From the NCBI GenBank assembly GCA_024278955.1, contig JAJRSE010000102.1, forward strand, positions 85,890-149,889: a stretch of 64,000 bases of DNA, read 5' to 3'. The stretch comes from Planctomycetota bacterium (lineage in GTDB: Bacteria; Planctomycetota; Planctomycetia; Pirellulales; Lacipirellulaceae). Below, piece after piece: positions 1 through 10,300 of the stretch. The position numbers and the translations under genes were made by a program. Position 1 is the stretch's first letter, and every line of letters starts with the position of its first letter. The notes under the pieces were generated by a model. The model did no database searches, had not been told where the DNA came from, and saw only the letters and a list, made by a program, of their open reading frames with translations.

Positions 1-1058
1 TCGCTAGTGGTCGGGCCGTTGGCCACTTCGACGATCACTGGCGCCTTGATTTGGTTAGCATTGTTGGCAGTTATTTGATTTTCCAAGGCAGCAGGAATCA
101 AAATATCAACATCAAGTTCCAACAAAGCGGCATTGGAAATTTTTTCGCTCTTTGCTTCGTGCCCGTCGCTGCAATGACAATCTTCGCACTGGCACCCTTC
201 GGATCCGCAAACGGGACAATCACAGACAGACCCTTCGCAATAAACCGCATCGATGCGACGTGTACGATTCTTGGTTTCTATCAAACAGGGAATATCAAGG
301 CCGTCGGGATGGTATACCCCTCCACGGGAGTCGCTGATGGCCACAACTCGGTAACCATCGGCGTGCAATAGCCGCGAGACGTGTTGCCCCGCATTCCCGA
401 ATCCCTGAACAGCAACGCGGGTGTCCGATGGCTGCCAGTCCTTCAGCTTCTCCAATTCCTTGATGCAATAATAGGCGCCGCGACCCGTTGCGTCGTCGCG
501 TCCCAGGCTGCCGCCCAGCGGAATCGGCTTGCCGGTGATTACGGCCGGCGTACGCTGCCGACGTATCTTTGAATACTCATCCATCATCCAGCCCATGATC
601 ATCGCATTCGTGTAAACGTCAGGAGCGGGGATGTCGGTCTCTGGGCCAATGAAGTCCGCAACTTGTGCAATAAACCCACGGCTGAGCCGCTCCAACTCGG
701 TCCTTGAGAGCTGCTTCGGATCGACAATAATGCCGCCCTTGCCTCCTCCGAACGGGATACTCACCACCGCACACTTACAGGTCATCCAGAAAGCCAACGC
801 TTTCACTTCACTCAGACAAACGCCTGGATGGAAGCGAATGCCGCCCTTGGTTGGGCCACGTGTGTCGTTGTACCGAACTCGATAACCTTGAAATACACGC
901 AAAGATCCGTCGTCCATTCGCAGCGGGATGGACACCTGTAAAATCGACTTCGGATTGCGTAGCTTTTCCAAAGCTTCGGCGTCGATCTCGGCAAATTCAG
1001 CAGCACGGTCCAAGCGTCTGATAGCGTCTGAGAAAGTGTCGTTTTGTCCGGCTGTCAT
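1..1058 (-). CDS. gdhA: Glu/Leu/Phe/Val dehydrogenase (NAD(P)-dependent glutamate dehydrogenase), C-terminus outside the window
   Basis: Reversible oxidative deamination of glutamate to 2-oxoglutarate in the cytoplasm, linking nitrogen and carbon metabolism. The start ATG is at 1058 and the frame is open to the window edge (about 352 codons seen). Visible family motifs: GGIRFHPGV (substrate loop), PFGGGKGG with the preceding MTCK segment (catalytic lysine region), PAPDV (catalytic Asp region), a nucleotide-binding glycine motif in [10 protein letters not shown], and the late segment PAALENQIT. The oddity is a cysteine-rich stretch at about residues 274-296 with eight Cys plus His, placed in the Rossmann domain where family members have a short loop. 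I infer that this could bind metal. Glutamate- versus leucine-type specificity cannot be fixed from the visible part, but glutamate is the most likely substrate. The gene is transcribed leftwards, with no visible partner upstream. Confidence 0.9.
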   Translation of the reverse strand, partial: MTAGQNDTFSDAIRRLDRAAEFAEIDAEALEKLRNPKSILQVSIPLRMDDGSLRVFQGYRVRYNDTRGPTKGGIRFHPGVCLSEVKALAFWMTCKCAVVSIPFGGGKGGIIVDPKQLSRTELERLSRGFIAQVADFIGPETDIPAPDVYTNAMIMGWMMDEYSKIRRQRTPAVITGKPIPLGGSLGRDDATGRGAYYCIKELEKLKDWQPSDTRVAVQGFGNAGQHVSRLLHADGYRVVAISDSRGGVYHPDGLDIPCLIETKNRTRRIDAVYCEGSVCDCPVCGSEGCQCEDCHCSDGHEAKSEKISNAALLELDVDILIPAALENQITANNANQIKAPVIVEVANGPTTS

Positions 1059-1231
1059 TGGAAACCTTCCGCTTAAGTAGGTAACAAGATCGGTTCGTAC
1101 AGTGGGTTGGATGCCGGGCGAAGTGGCTTTCTTCACCGGACGTGCGGAATTGCATTGCCTACGGGTGAATGCAGGACCGCAATTGAAGAAACTGCGGATG
1201 ACACAAGGAACATCGCCTCGCTGTCGATCTG

Positions 1232-1810
1232 TTAGTGCGGATTTTCAGAGCGGACATGAAGCCACAGCAACTCGCTTTGCATTTGGTTCAACTGCCATTG
1301 CAGGTGGGTATAGGGTGTACTAACCGAAGCAGGATCGCGGCCCTTATCGATCGCCAATTTGGCGACCTCTGCCGCCAATCGTAGTCGCTTGATTTCTAGT
1401 TCATCAATCGTTCCTGCCAGACTCTTGTTGATGGCTATCGCGTTGGCCAAATTCATCTCGGCCAGATTCTTTGCCCTTTCGAGTTCTTTGAGGTGAATGT
1501 CGTGCAACCTAATTTCGCCGCCGGCAAGCTCGTACTGGAGCTTCATCTCTGCAATCTCGACATGATTCCGCAACTGCTGGACCGTGTTTTCAGGGTACGT
1601 CCCACTGATCCGTCTGTTCATATCCAGCACGATCTCCAAATCGACTTCGGCCAAATGCAAGTACGCCCTCGCATAGCGGGCGCGAATGCCTCCGGCATCA
1701 GGATGCTGCGGGGCATCGGTTTGTGCGGTTCCATAGGACGTTAAGAACATCGTTGCTGCTAGGCAGCCAGCAGCAAAGCAGATGAGCGTAACAATTGGCT
1801 TGGCATTCAT
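1232..1810 (-). CDS. Unknown exported helical protein
   Basis: I do not recognise a family. The protein (about 192 residues) opens with a signal-peptide-like stretch: a basic residue, a hydrophobic core around [15 protein letters not shown], then small residues before TAQTDAPQ. The rest is rich in Leu, Glu, Ala and Arg with heptad-like spacing over residues 40-180, so it is probably a helical or coiled-coil periplasmic protein. The start at 1810 is preferred over the in-frame ATG at 1837, because an AAGGAAAGAG ribosome-binding sequence lies about 8 bases before 1810 and would otherwise fall inside the coding region. It stands alone between the glutamate dehydrogenase and a long non-coding stretch, both on the same strand. 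Confidence 0.65.
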   Translation of the reverse strand: MNAKPIVTLICFAAGCLAATMFLTSYGTAQTDAPQHPDAGGIRARYARAYLHLAEVDLEIVLDMNRRISGTYPENTVQQLRNHVEIAEMKLQYELAGGEIRLHDIHLKELERAKNLAEMNLANAIAINKSLAGTIDELEIKRLRLAAEVAKLAIDKGRDPASVSTPYTHLQWQLNQMQSELLWLHVRSENPH

Positions 1811-2508
1811 GACGTATTCTCTTTCCTTGCTCGTCATCCTCTGATTCAGAGTAAAAAAACGTGGCTAGTGTCATGAGGCTAATTGGGGTGACCTCAATTC
1901 TAAAAGTTGAAAAAGCATAGCTTCCAATGGCCCCTATAGAGTGGGATGCCATGGAGGATCGGATTCTTCGCAGGTGTGCGGAATCGTAGTCTGATTTGAA
2001 CAAAATGCTTGAGGCATGACCATTTTCTTCGCAAATCTCCCCTTCTTTCTTTCTTGCAAAATCCACCTTGACGTAAACCGACATCCGACGCTACATGTAC
2101 GCTCTCTTGAGAAGAATCGTTGATCATTCTCTGGCGGCGCGACCGATTTTATAGGAAAGCACGGGCGAGTGTTGTATGGGGCAGTGCGGATTGAACCTTC
2201 CGCTGGTCGGCAAACTTGGGTTTATCGATCGGCATAATCGAATCTGGCTTTACCAGACACAGTCGTCTAACTACGATCTTGGATTGGTCAGTTTTTTGTC
2301 GATGAATTCTTTGGCTACCAAGGCGATTTAATCGGCCTGTCGGAAACGATCGTTGGTTTGATGGCGATTTGTGTGAGGAGTACGGCGCCGGCAACGAGAT
2401 GAGAGATTTCGTCGCTGCATGAAACAGCGTTGGATGTCTGGTTGTGAGTTGCGTTACGGAGGACGCTGCCCGCAATCTTTTTTCTTCAATACCTAAGGCT
2501 TAGAGCAG
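1811..2508. other. Intergenic stretch without a supportable gene
   Basis: Short open frames exist on both strands (for example 2149-2475 on the minus strand), but none has a ribosome-binding site, a plausible composition or a recognisable motif. Probably promoter sequence for 1810 plus decayed DNA. Confidence 0.5.
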
Positions 2509-2610
2509 TTCCTTAAATTGTGTAGCCACAGAGTTCACAGAGAACAGCGAGAGAAGGTGGTTCACTCCAGTGTTTTTTGTGTGTGCTCAGTGGCTATGTT
2601 TTTTAAGGAA
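2509..2610. repeat. Imperfect palindromic intergenic element, copy 1
   Basis: The outer arms TTCCTTAAA (2509) and TTTAAGGAA (ends 2610) are inverted. Inside them, a TAGCCACAGAG arm faces GCTCAGTGGCTAT. A second element with the same ATAGCCAC...GTGGCTAT ends lies at 53082-53165. It is a long hairpin-forming, non-coding element just upstream of the gene at 2652. Confidence 0.6.
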
Positions 2611-2651
2611 GTGCTTTAGTATCAGCCTCTACGAAAATCAGGAGATTTCAA

Positions 2652-3416
2652 ATGTTTGAGAATATTTCAAATCGAAAATGGGTTGCAGCGTTACTCATCA
2701 CGATGCTCGTATCCATCTTTTCCTTACGGCCACACGCGACGAGGGGCCAAGAGTCTTTTCGGAAATTGCCGGTTCTTCAAGTCGCGGTCGATGAAGACAT
2801 TTTGGCGGCTTTTGTTGACGAGCCTTGCCGTCAATTCGAGGCCGCTAGAGATAAAGTCCTCCTTGGAGAGAACCGGCAGGCTGCACAACACCTGCGCATC
2901 GCGTCTGCGTTTCTGCGACTCGAATTGGCTCGTGCAAGAGCCGACAGCAAATTGGCCCTCGAAGCGTCGGTAAGCGAACTTCAGAGGCTGGCCGATGCCG
3001 TGGAGAACAAACAATTGAAAACCGTTCAGGTGCTTCAGCAGGCATTCGCCCGCGCCCACTATGCGTTGGCCGGCCACCACTGTATCAACAGCGCTCACCG
3101 GTGTTGTCAACCGGCGGCACTGACAGACAAACAAGAGATGAGCCGAGTCGGTTACGACATCAATGCAGCAGCAATTCATCTCAAGCATGGCGAGTTTTGG
3201 GGCGGTATCAAACCAAACGAAGATACGCTTCGTGTGCTGGACGTCGCACAACTTTCGGCCGAACAACTAATCAACTTCGGTGAAGTTCCTCAAAGTGATG
3301 TCGTGAATGCAATTCAGTCGGTGCGAAACAAACTTGAAAAATTGACCGGCCGAAGAATTAGTCTGGCTCCGCCACTTACGGATGATGACACACTCGGCTC
3401 CTCGATTTTTCGGTAA
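2652..3416 (+). CDS. Unknown exported protein with helical repeats
   Basis: A 254-residue protein of no family I can name with confidence. The N-terminus is a signal peptide or anchor (basic start, hydrophobic VAALLITMLVSIFSL, then RGQES). The mature part is Ala/Leu/Glu-rich and helical. Its spacing (two helical arms, one long linker with HRCC) loosely recalls YfdX-like periplasmic helical proteins, but that is a guess. Residues 140-155 hold a Cys/His cluster (HHCINSAHRCC). An ISAs1 transposase remnant begins directly after the stop, so the C-terminus may have been altered by that insertion. The gene stands alone, with the palindromic element in its upstream region. Confidence 0.55.
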   Translation: MFENISNRKWVAALLITMLVSIFSLRPHATRGQESFRKLPVLQVAVDEDILAAFVDEPCRQFEAARDKVLLGENRQAAQHLRIASAFLRLELARARADSKLALEASVSELQRLADAVENKQLKTVQVLQQAFARAHYALAGHHCINSAHRCCQPAALTDKQEMSRVGYDINAAAIHLKHGEFWGGIKPNEDTLRVLDVAQLSAEQLINFGEVPQSDVVNAIQSVRNKLEKLTGRRISLAPPLTDDDTLGSSIFR

Positions 3417-3421
3417 AGCAG

Positions 3422-3664
3422 CGACCTTTCCTCAAGGATTGGGAGAAGCTAACGACCATCGGCCAGGTTATTTCGTTCACGGAGCGCGACGGCAAGGAGT
3501 GCTCGGAAGTGCGATACTACATCAGCAGCCTCAAGCCGGACAATTTCGCGTTGCTAAGACGTTTTGTCATTACCCTCATCAAGCAGGACACCTCGCCGGG
3601 AAGCATCAAGAAAAAAACGAAAACGGGCCGCCTGGAACAATCAATCTCTCGCAAACATCGCTAG
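3422..3664 (+). pseudogene. ISAs1-family transposase remnant
   Basis: The frame reads KDWEKLTTIGQV...RYYISSL, the segment just before the catalytic Glu region in ISAs1 transposases, and then jumps to ALLRRFVITLIKQDTS, their C-terminal segment. The middle, which should carry the HW.IEN and LDV.F.ED motifs, is missing, as is the whole N-terminal half. Nothing active can be encoded. It marks an old insertion next to the gene at 2652. Confidence 0.75.
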
Positions 3665-4145
3665 GCTAACGACTTAGCGTGCGGTTGCCCTGGGGCGGGC
3701 ACTCCCCTCCGCAGCTCTTCGAGTCCCTTGCGGATGGTCTTTCGGGACCCAACCAAAAACGGTTTCCGCCAATCTTGGGCCATCGCACAGGTCTAAGGAA
3801 ATCTTGGTATGCCAGTCTCAAGGACCTGCCTTACTGTAATCGTACCAGCAAATTCCCCGCATGAGCGGCCTTCACAATCAAACCACCGTGAAATTAAGGA
3901 CGGAAAGGACAATCCCTTTATTCCTCCTACGCTGCATCGAGTGGATAGATTCAATTATTCGGTAGACCTGCTGCCGTAGCCGTGAACTTCGTCCTTCGTG
4001 ATGATATACTCTCTACGTGAACGCATGGCGTCCTTCTTAGAGATGACTCAAGTCATCTACCAAAGAGAGCTTGCGTTTACCTAGGCTTTGTGTCTTTTTG
4101 AAGCGACTGAGTTTACCTACTAGTTGTCACCAGGAGAAACCTTCG
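3665..4145. other. Intergenic stretch with a small inverted repeat
   Basis: No gene is supportable. Around 4017-4080 there is a nested inverted repeat: GTGAACGCA facing TGCGTTTAC, with an inner GATGACT/AGTCATC pair. It lies just before the DUF1080 gene and could be an operator or a leader hairpin. Confidence 0.4.
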
Positions 4146-4814
4146 ATGAAATTTTCACGCTCGATTTGCGCTACTTTGGGGTCCTTACTTGCTTTCATGA
4201 TGCTCGGGCTCTTTTCTACCACGGCCCAGGCCGACTCTCATAAGGCGGGACCTTGGGTTTCGCTTTTCGACGGCAAAACGCTTGGAGATTGGAAGGCAAA
4301 CGAAAATAAAGACGCCTTCACCGTTGTCGATGGCTCCATCGTCGTCAATGGTCCTCGTGCGCATCTGTTCTATATGAGTAAGTGCAATGACTTCAAGAAT
4401 TTTCACTTCCGCGCAGAAGTCAAAACCAGTCCCACAAGCAACTCGGGAATCTACTTCCACACCAAATGGCTGGACGAAGGGTGGCCCCAGAACGGCTACG
4501 AATCGCAAGTGAACGTAACTCACGGCGACCCCGTCAAGTCGGGCAGCCTATACAACACCGTAAAGATATTTGCCGAAGATATCGAAAAGGCGGGCCTTAG
4601 CAACGACACTTGGTGGATCCAAGAGATCATTGTTCGAGGCAAGCATGTGGTAGTGAAACTGAACGGAAATGTCGTGATCGACTATCAAGAGCCCGAGGAC
4701 AAAGAGGGTACGGTCAAGCTCAGCTCGGGTACTTTTGCTCTTCAAGCTCACGACCCCGGCAGCACGGCATACTTCCGTAACATCGAGGTCCGAAAACTTC
4801 CCGAAGACGAGTAA
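4146..4814 (+). CDS. Secreted DUF1080 (3-keto-disaccharide hydrolase-like) protein
   Basis: Single-domain DUF1080 protein of about 222 residues. DUF1080 is a concanavalin-like beta-sandwich family expanded in planctomycetes; some members cleave 3-keto-disaccharides, others are uncharacterised. A signal peptide (LGSLLAFMMLGLFSTTAQA) precedes the domain, which shows WVSLFDGKTLGDWK at its start, NSGIYFHTKW in the middle and YFRNIEVRKL at its end, all typical of the family. The start at 4146 is chosen for the CAGGAGAAA ribosome-binding sequence about 8 bases upstream; an in-frame ATG at 4071 has none. A strong hairpin follows the stop, so it is probably transcribed alone. Substrate unknown. A second DUF1080 gene is at 27426. 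Confidence 0.85.
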   Translation: MKFSRSICATLGSLLAFMMLGLFSTTAQADSHKAGPWVSLFDGKTLGDWKANENKDAFTVVDGSIVVNGPRAHLFYMSKCNDFKNFHFRAEVKTSPTSNSGIYFHTKWLDEGWPQNGYESQVNVTHGDPVKSGSLYNTVKIFAEDIEKAGLSNDTWWIQEIIVRGKHVVVKLNGNVVIDYQEPEDKEGTVKLSSGTFALQAHDPGSTAYFRNIEVRKLPEDE

Positions 4815-4848
4815 CGACTGTCCGTTGAGCTAGGAAGAACATTCATGA

Positions 4849-4875
4849 GCCGTGCGCTGCCGGGCAGCGCACGGC
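4849..4875 (+). terminator. Hairpin after the DUF1080 gene
   Basis: Perfect 11-base stem GCCGTGCGCTG / CAGCGCACGGC with a 5-base loop, 35 bases after the stop. There is no U-run, so it may work as a processing or pause hairpin. Confidence 0.6.
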
Positions 4876-4929
4876 CCATTGCCCATTCTTTACCGATGGA
4901 TTCCCTTTCTACTTGGAGCGATATCTCGA

Positions 4930-6192
4930 ATGACCAAGCTAGCGATCAACGGCGGCTTGCCTACTAAGACCAAGCCTTTTCCGGCCTGGCCTCACTACGA
5001 TGAACGAGAGCAGAAGGCTCTAACACGCGTTTTAGAAAGCCGCCAATGGTGGCGCACCGAAGGCACTTGTGTCACGCAGTTCGAGCAAGATTTCGCGGCC
5101 TTCCATAGCGCTAAACACGGCATCGCAATCACCAACGGCACACATGCTCTCGAAGTAGCAATCGCAGCGTTGGGAGTTGTGCCTGGCGATGAAGTGATCG
5201 TGCCGGACTCCACTTTTGTGGCCACGGCCAGCGCGATCCTATTCGCCGGGGCGATGCCTGTCATGGTCGACATCTGTCGCGACACCGAGTGTATCGATCC
5301 CGACTTGGTCGAGGCGGCCATCACGCCGCGTACCAAAGGAATGATCCCAGTTCATCTAGGAGGGCATCCCGCAGACTTGGATCGCCTCAAGGAGATTGCC
5401 AACAAAAATCGATTGTTTCTACTGGAAGATTGCGCCCATGCCCACGGCAGCGAATGGAACGGCCAGAAAGTAGGCACGCATGGGATCGCGGGAACTTTTA
5501 GTTTTCAATCGGGCAAGAACATGACTGCCGGTGAAGGTGGCATCATTATTACGAATGACGATGAGCTTGAACGCAAGCTTCGCTCGGTTCACGACTGTGG
5601 GCGTCTACCGGGTGAATGGTTTTATAGCCATTTTGCTTGTGGCTCGAATTATCGGCTGAGCGAATGGCAAGGAGCCATTCTGCAAGTCCAGTTAGAACGC
5701 CTCGACGACCAACGCCGCCGTCGTGATGCCAATGGCACAGTCCTCGATCAGCTTCTGGCCGACATTCCCGGCATCACTCCACAAGCTCGCGACCCTCGTT
5801 GTACGCTCAACGGTCACTATGCGTACATCTTTCACCTCGAGAGCAGCGCCTTCGCAGGCATCTCGGCACAACGATTTACGGAAGCGATGAACGCCGAAGG
5901 GATTCGCAATCAGGCACCCTATCCTCCGGTTCATAATCTTGACGTTTTCCAAAACGGAGCCTACAAAACCCGTCTTACGGGGGAACAAGCCAACGAAGAG
6001 CACGCCTTCTTGAAGGCCGATTTTCCCAACAGCCGGCGGGCAGCTACCGAGGGCTATTGGGTTCCGCAATACTGCCTACTCGGCGACGAGCAAGACATGG
6101 AAGAAATTGCTGCCGCAATCCGAAAGATTCAGTCGCACGCGGCGAGTCTCCTCCCTGGGGAAAGTTCGGGGGCAGAGAAAACGCCGGGCTAA
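4930..6192 (+). CDS. DegT/DnrJ/EryC1/StrS-family PLP aminotransferase
   Basis: Sugar-aminotransferase family enzyme of about 420 residues, expected to transfer an amino group from glutamate to a keto-sugar-nucleotide or a keto-cyclitol. Fold-type I motifs are visible: TNGTHALEVA near residue 75, EDCAHAHG (the Asp that contacts the PLP ring), and FQSGKNMTAGEGG, where the Lys forms the internal aldimine. The start at 4930 is chosen because the family consensus begins at MTKLAINGG; an in-frame ATG at 4852 lies inside the preceding hairpin. No sugar-nucleotide genes lie alongside, so the substrate is open. The nearest downstream feature is an IS630-type remnant. Confidence 0.88.
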   Translation: MTKLAINGGLPTKTKPFPAWPHYDEREQKALTRVLESRQWWRTEGTCVTQFEQDFAAFHSAKHGIAITNGTHALEVAIAALGVVPGDEVIVPDSTFVATASAILFAGAMPVMVDICRDTECIDPDLVEAAITPRTKGMIPVHLGGHPADLDRLKEIANKNRLFLLEDCAHAHGSEWNGQKVGTHGIAGTFSFQSGKNMTAGEGGIIITNDDELERKLRSVHDCGRLPGEWFYSHFACGSNYRLSEWQGAILQVQLERLDDQRRRRDANGTVLDQLLADIPGITPQARDPRCTLNGHYAYIFHLESSAFAGISAQRFTEAMNAEGIRNQAPYPPVHNLDVFQNGAYKTRLTGEQANEEHAFLKADFPNSRRAATEGYWVPQYCLLGDEQDMEEIAAAIRKIQSHAASLLPGESSGAEKTPG

Positions 6193-6234
6193 ACCGGCTT
6201 GGAATTGGGAATGAAAGAGTCCTGCAGGGAAAAG

Positions 6235-6960
6235 CTAGTGTACTGCGTCACTATTGAGTGATCGTATTGCGCCATCGCCTGCCAGTAGGTAGAATTCTTT
6301 GATTCTCCCAACAGGGAAGGTGTCTATGCGAATTGCAGTGGCGATTGATTTGACGTCGGAAGAGCAGGTAACGCTGGCGAAATACAGCCGAGGGCGTCAC
6401 ACTCCGATGCGTTTAGTGAAGCGTGCCCAGGTAGTCCTCTTAGCCGCCGAAGGCAAAACGACGCTCAGATCGCTGAGGAAGTGGGGATGGCCCGTGGACC
6501 GGTTGGTAAGTGGCGGAAACGGTTTGCCGGGCAGCGTTTGGGAGGGATTGAGAAGGACGCTCCACGTTCGGGAAATCCAGTCCTAATCGAGCAGAGTTGA
6601 CCGAGAAGATTCTCGAAGCAACCACACAAACCGAGCCGGAACATGCCACGCACAAGCATCCTGCCGTGCTGCGTTGGCTCAAGCGTCCCCCACGATTTCA
6701 CATGCACTTTATCCCGACCAGCAGCAGTTGGCTGAACTTGGTTGAACGCTTTTTCGCCGACCTCACCAACAAGCGGCTCAGACGCGGAACGTTTCGCAAC
6801 GTGCCTCAGCTAGTCAAAGCCATTCAAGCCTACGTCAAGCATCACAACGACAACACCGAAGGGTTCCACTGGAAGGCAACCGCTGAGGAAATTCTCGAAA
6901 AAGTGGCTCGCGTAAGGGCTACTCTGGATAAGATCAACTCTGTTTGACGCAGTACACTAG
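6235..6960 (+). mobile_element. IS630-family element, internally deleted, with intact terminal inverted repeats
   Basis: The ends are 16-base perfect inverted repeats, CTAGTGTACTGCGTCA at 6235-6250 and its complement at 6945-6960. The element is only about 726 bases, while full IS630 elements are usually about 1.1-1.2 kb. The enclosed transposase is broken and lacks the middle of the catalytic domain. It therefore resembles a non-autonomous derivative that a full copy elsewhere could still mobilise. Confidence 0.82.
6326..6947 (+). pseudogene. IS630-family transposase, frameshifted and deleted
   Basis: The first part (from the ATG at 6326) reads as the N-terminal helix-turn-helix region up to LLAAEGK. 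The homologous reading then continues in another frame (DAQIAEEVG...VGKWRKRF...APRSG), showing a frameshift near 6460. A further frame change follows the stop near 6597. The third part jumps from TEPEHATH straight to HFIPTSSSWLNLVERFF, so the section with the first two catalytic Asp residues is gone, while the Glu in LVERFF is kept. It ends at the right terminal repeat. Confidence 0.8.
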
Positions 6961-7361
6961 GTCTTGAGCGTCTGGGCTTCTTGGGCTATCGCAAGCGAAT
7001 TCTGCTTCACCGAAGTTCCGGGAATTTGCGATCAAATTTGCGTTAGCAGTTTCGACAGAAACAGGTTGAAAATGCCTTCGGACGGTGTGGCAGAAACGGG
7101 TTCATCAGTCGGTCTGGAACACTTTGGTTGGCCTCCCCGAATGCTCGAATCTTTCAAAGCAAAATCTCACAGGTCGGTTTGTCCTTGTGCCGTTTGCAAA
7201 AACCGGAACTAGGTTCAGAAGTGCGTTTCTTGTGCACTCATCTTGATGACGCGGATCGACCATCTTGGTCAGGCAAATCGCGGTCGATCGACTCAGACCT
7301 GTGTATCGATCCCTTGCACCTCGTTCGGAGTTTGGAAACGAGGTGCATCGGACTCCGCGGC
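6961..7361. other. Intergenic stretch, nothing recognised
   Basis: Between the IS630 remnant and the end of the broken M56 gene. Only short unsupported frames are present. Confidence 0.4.
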
Positions 7362-10300
7362 TCAGTTCTTGACATCGCCCTTGCTGTCCGGACCGGTGAC
7401 ATCGCCGAGTTCGATGACGTCGCCGGGTTTGGCAGCAGTCAGGTCAATCGTGAAGCGGATGCGGTTGTTGACGAAGTTGCCGTCCTTCACCGCCTTCATC
7501 TTGTATACGAGGCCGGCCATCAGGTACTTGATCTCGAAGCGGCCCTCGTCATCGGTGAGGCACCAGTGGATGGGAAACTTCACTGGCGGATACTTTTCGT
7601 TGACAAGAGAACATTTCTCGCAATTAATGAAGTAACGCGCCGCAGGAAGATCGGTTTCGTTTTCGATCAAGCGTCCCGTGGCCCGGACGGACGGTTGGAG
7701 CTTGACCACGATCTCCTCCGGGGCGTCTCCTTCCAGGCGGTACTGGCCGACAAGCGTTTCATCCCGATTCTTGAAGAACAATTGCCGCGGGCCTTTTCCG
7801 TCATAGAGGTAGACGGCGAACCGATCGGTCGCGAGAACGTTGGCTGAAAATTGCGGGCTCCAGAACCTGTCTCGCTCGGTCTGTCCATGGACAAAGAGGT
7901 CAGAGATTGGTTTCCCGCGGGGTCCGACGGCGCGGCCGGGAATTGAGACGCCGGCATCCAACACGAGATCAGAGGTAAACGAGGTCGCGTCGGTGGCTGG
8001 ATCGATCTGTTTCAGCAGGTGCCAGTTTGAGACCTGCTGGGGCCAAATCGTGGGGATGACGCCGCCCGACGCATCATAACCGTCAATCGTCTCGGCACCG
8101 GCTGCCAGGGGATAGCCCGGAACCTGCATCGTCACCAACAACACGCCGGGACCGGGCAGAGCGAGCACGCGGTAGCGGCCGTCACTGTCCGTCCCGTAGC
8201 GCTGCGTGATCCAATCCCAATCCAGCCCCGATTTCTCCAGTGCGTGAGGATTCTTCTTTAGAGCCAGATATCCGACCGTCGCTGAAAGCGGTTCGCCGCT
8301 CTGCTTGTCGGTGACGCGGCCTTCGATCCAGATTCCCCGCTTCACCTGAATCTCGATGCGCTTCGCGTCGCCGTCCTCAAGACTGAGCGAGACGTCCTGC
8401 GACGTCATCAGGTACGGCTCGGACTTTCGCGGTACGGCTTCGAGGACGTGTCCCTCCCCCGGCGGCATGCCGGTGATGCGGAAGCGGCCTCGCCCGTCGG
8501 TCACCGACCGCATGTGGTGTGTATCGAGCCGCAACTGCACGTCCGGTTCCTTGAACAGACGCTCGACGTACACCGGCACGTTGGCGACCGGCTCACCCGT
8601 GTCATAGTCCGTGACGACCCCTTCCACCGGAACCGAGGGGCCGACGGCATAGGTGAAGTCCCGTCCCACAAACACGTCTTTCGCCCCGCCGGGATTTTGA
8701 GCAATGTGCGGCAGGCTCACCGTCTCCATCTCGCGACCGAGGACAGACACTGGGCGAGCTTCAACACGATCGGCATTGAAGACGAGCTTGACCAGTTGAT
8801 CGTCGCCGATGCCACCAATTGCGTCTGCAAGTAGTTGAATCGCTTGTGCATCTCCTGACGCTTGCGGATTTCCTGAGTCGTCACCGCATCCAGCACGATC
8901 TCAAACCGCCCCTGCTCATCCGTCGTCCCCAACTCGCGCAGTAGTCCCTCCCTATTCGCCAAGACAGTGTACCTCTGCGACGCCACGGCCAGCCAAATCT
9001 TCGCCCCGGCAATCGGTTCACCTTGTGGCGTCTCCACACGCCCGGAATACGACCGTGGTTCTGTCGAACTTTCACGATTTGCCACTGGTGAATCATTGCC
9101 GAATGAGGTCTCTTCCACTGACTCTTTGGGAGTCACGACCCCTGAGCTGTCCTCGACGACTACCGCCTCTGCTTCGGCTTGCGAAACGCCGGGCGACAAG
9201 CCGACGAGTCCTGTGATCGTCGTGCCAATAACTCCGCCAACTAATACGGCAACCAACAAGAGATTACCCACGCGTGTAGAAAGAGCGCGAGACGTATCCA
9301 TAATGCGCGTAACTCGCTGGGCAAGCATCGAGCGGAGCGAGACGATGCCCACGCCGGCCATCGCAATGGGTGCCGTGGATAGTTCGGCGATGTCGACCAG
9401 TCGGTGTGCATACTCTTGACGATCGCCGCCATAGGCGACGACGTAGTCGTCGCAGACTTCCTCGGCCGTCGCCTCTAGACGATGGGAGAGTTTCCACAGC
9501 AACGGTTGAAAGAAAAACACGGCTGTGGAAATTTGGCGGAGTAGGTTCCAATGGCAATCGCGACGCTTCAGGTGAGCCAATTCGTGGATGAGCACGTTGC
9601 GAATCGAGAGTCCTTGGTCTACCTCGGGCAACAGCACGGCAGGCCGACGAATACCTGCCAGGCAAGGACTCGGCAGATAGGGGCTTCGCAATACACGAGG
9701 CGCTGAAACTTCTAATGTTGAGGCGACTTCCTGGCAAACTCGCTGCTCGTTTCCATCGGCTCGCACTGCCTGTCGTCGCAATCCAGCCAACCGCCACCAG
9801 GAGGCGGCAAGTCGTCCGATGAGAAGAACCGAGAAAACCAACCAAACGGCGACAACACTCAAAGCCAGCAATCCAAATCGCCCAAGGGAGAATCTTGTGG
9901 AAGTCGCCGGGGCAGGTTCAATCGCCAATGATTCGGTTGCAGCAGACGAGAGACCCGTCACTTCTGCCTGTCCGGAAACCAGCGGAACTAGTGCTTCGAT
10001 TACTGAGTTTTCACTCGTCGGTGCGATCGCGCGTAACGACTCGATTTGGGACGAAACAACAGGAGGGGATTCGACAGACAAAGCTTCGGGAACGGGAAAG
10101 ACTAACTCCTTCTCCGCAACGATATCTTCCGTAACTGCGTAGCCCCAACCTTTGGGCAACTCGAGCGACCAGCCTGAAACGCCCATCTGCGACAGCCCCC
10201 AGGTGGCCAGCGGACAGATGAATACAGCAGCCATCGTCGTCCGATAAACGACCGATTGCACGGCAGAGCCTCGCTTGCGCAAAAAACTCCCGATCATCAG

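Noticed and set aside
2149..2475. Minus-strand open frame of 108 codons
   Set aside because: No ribosome-binding site, odd composition and no motif.
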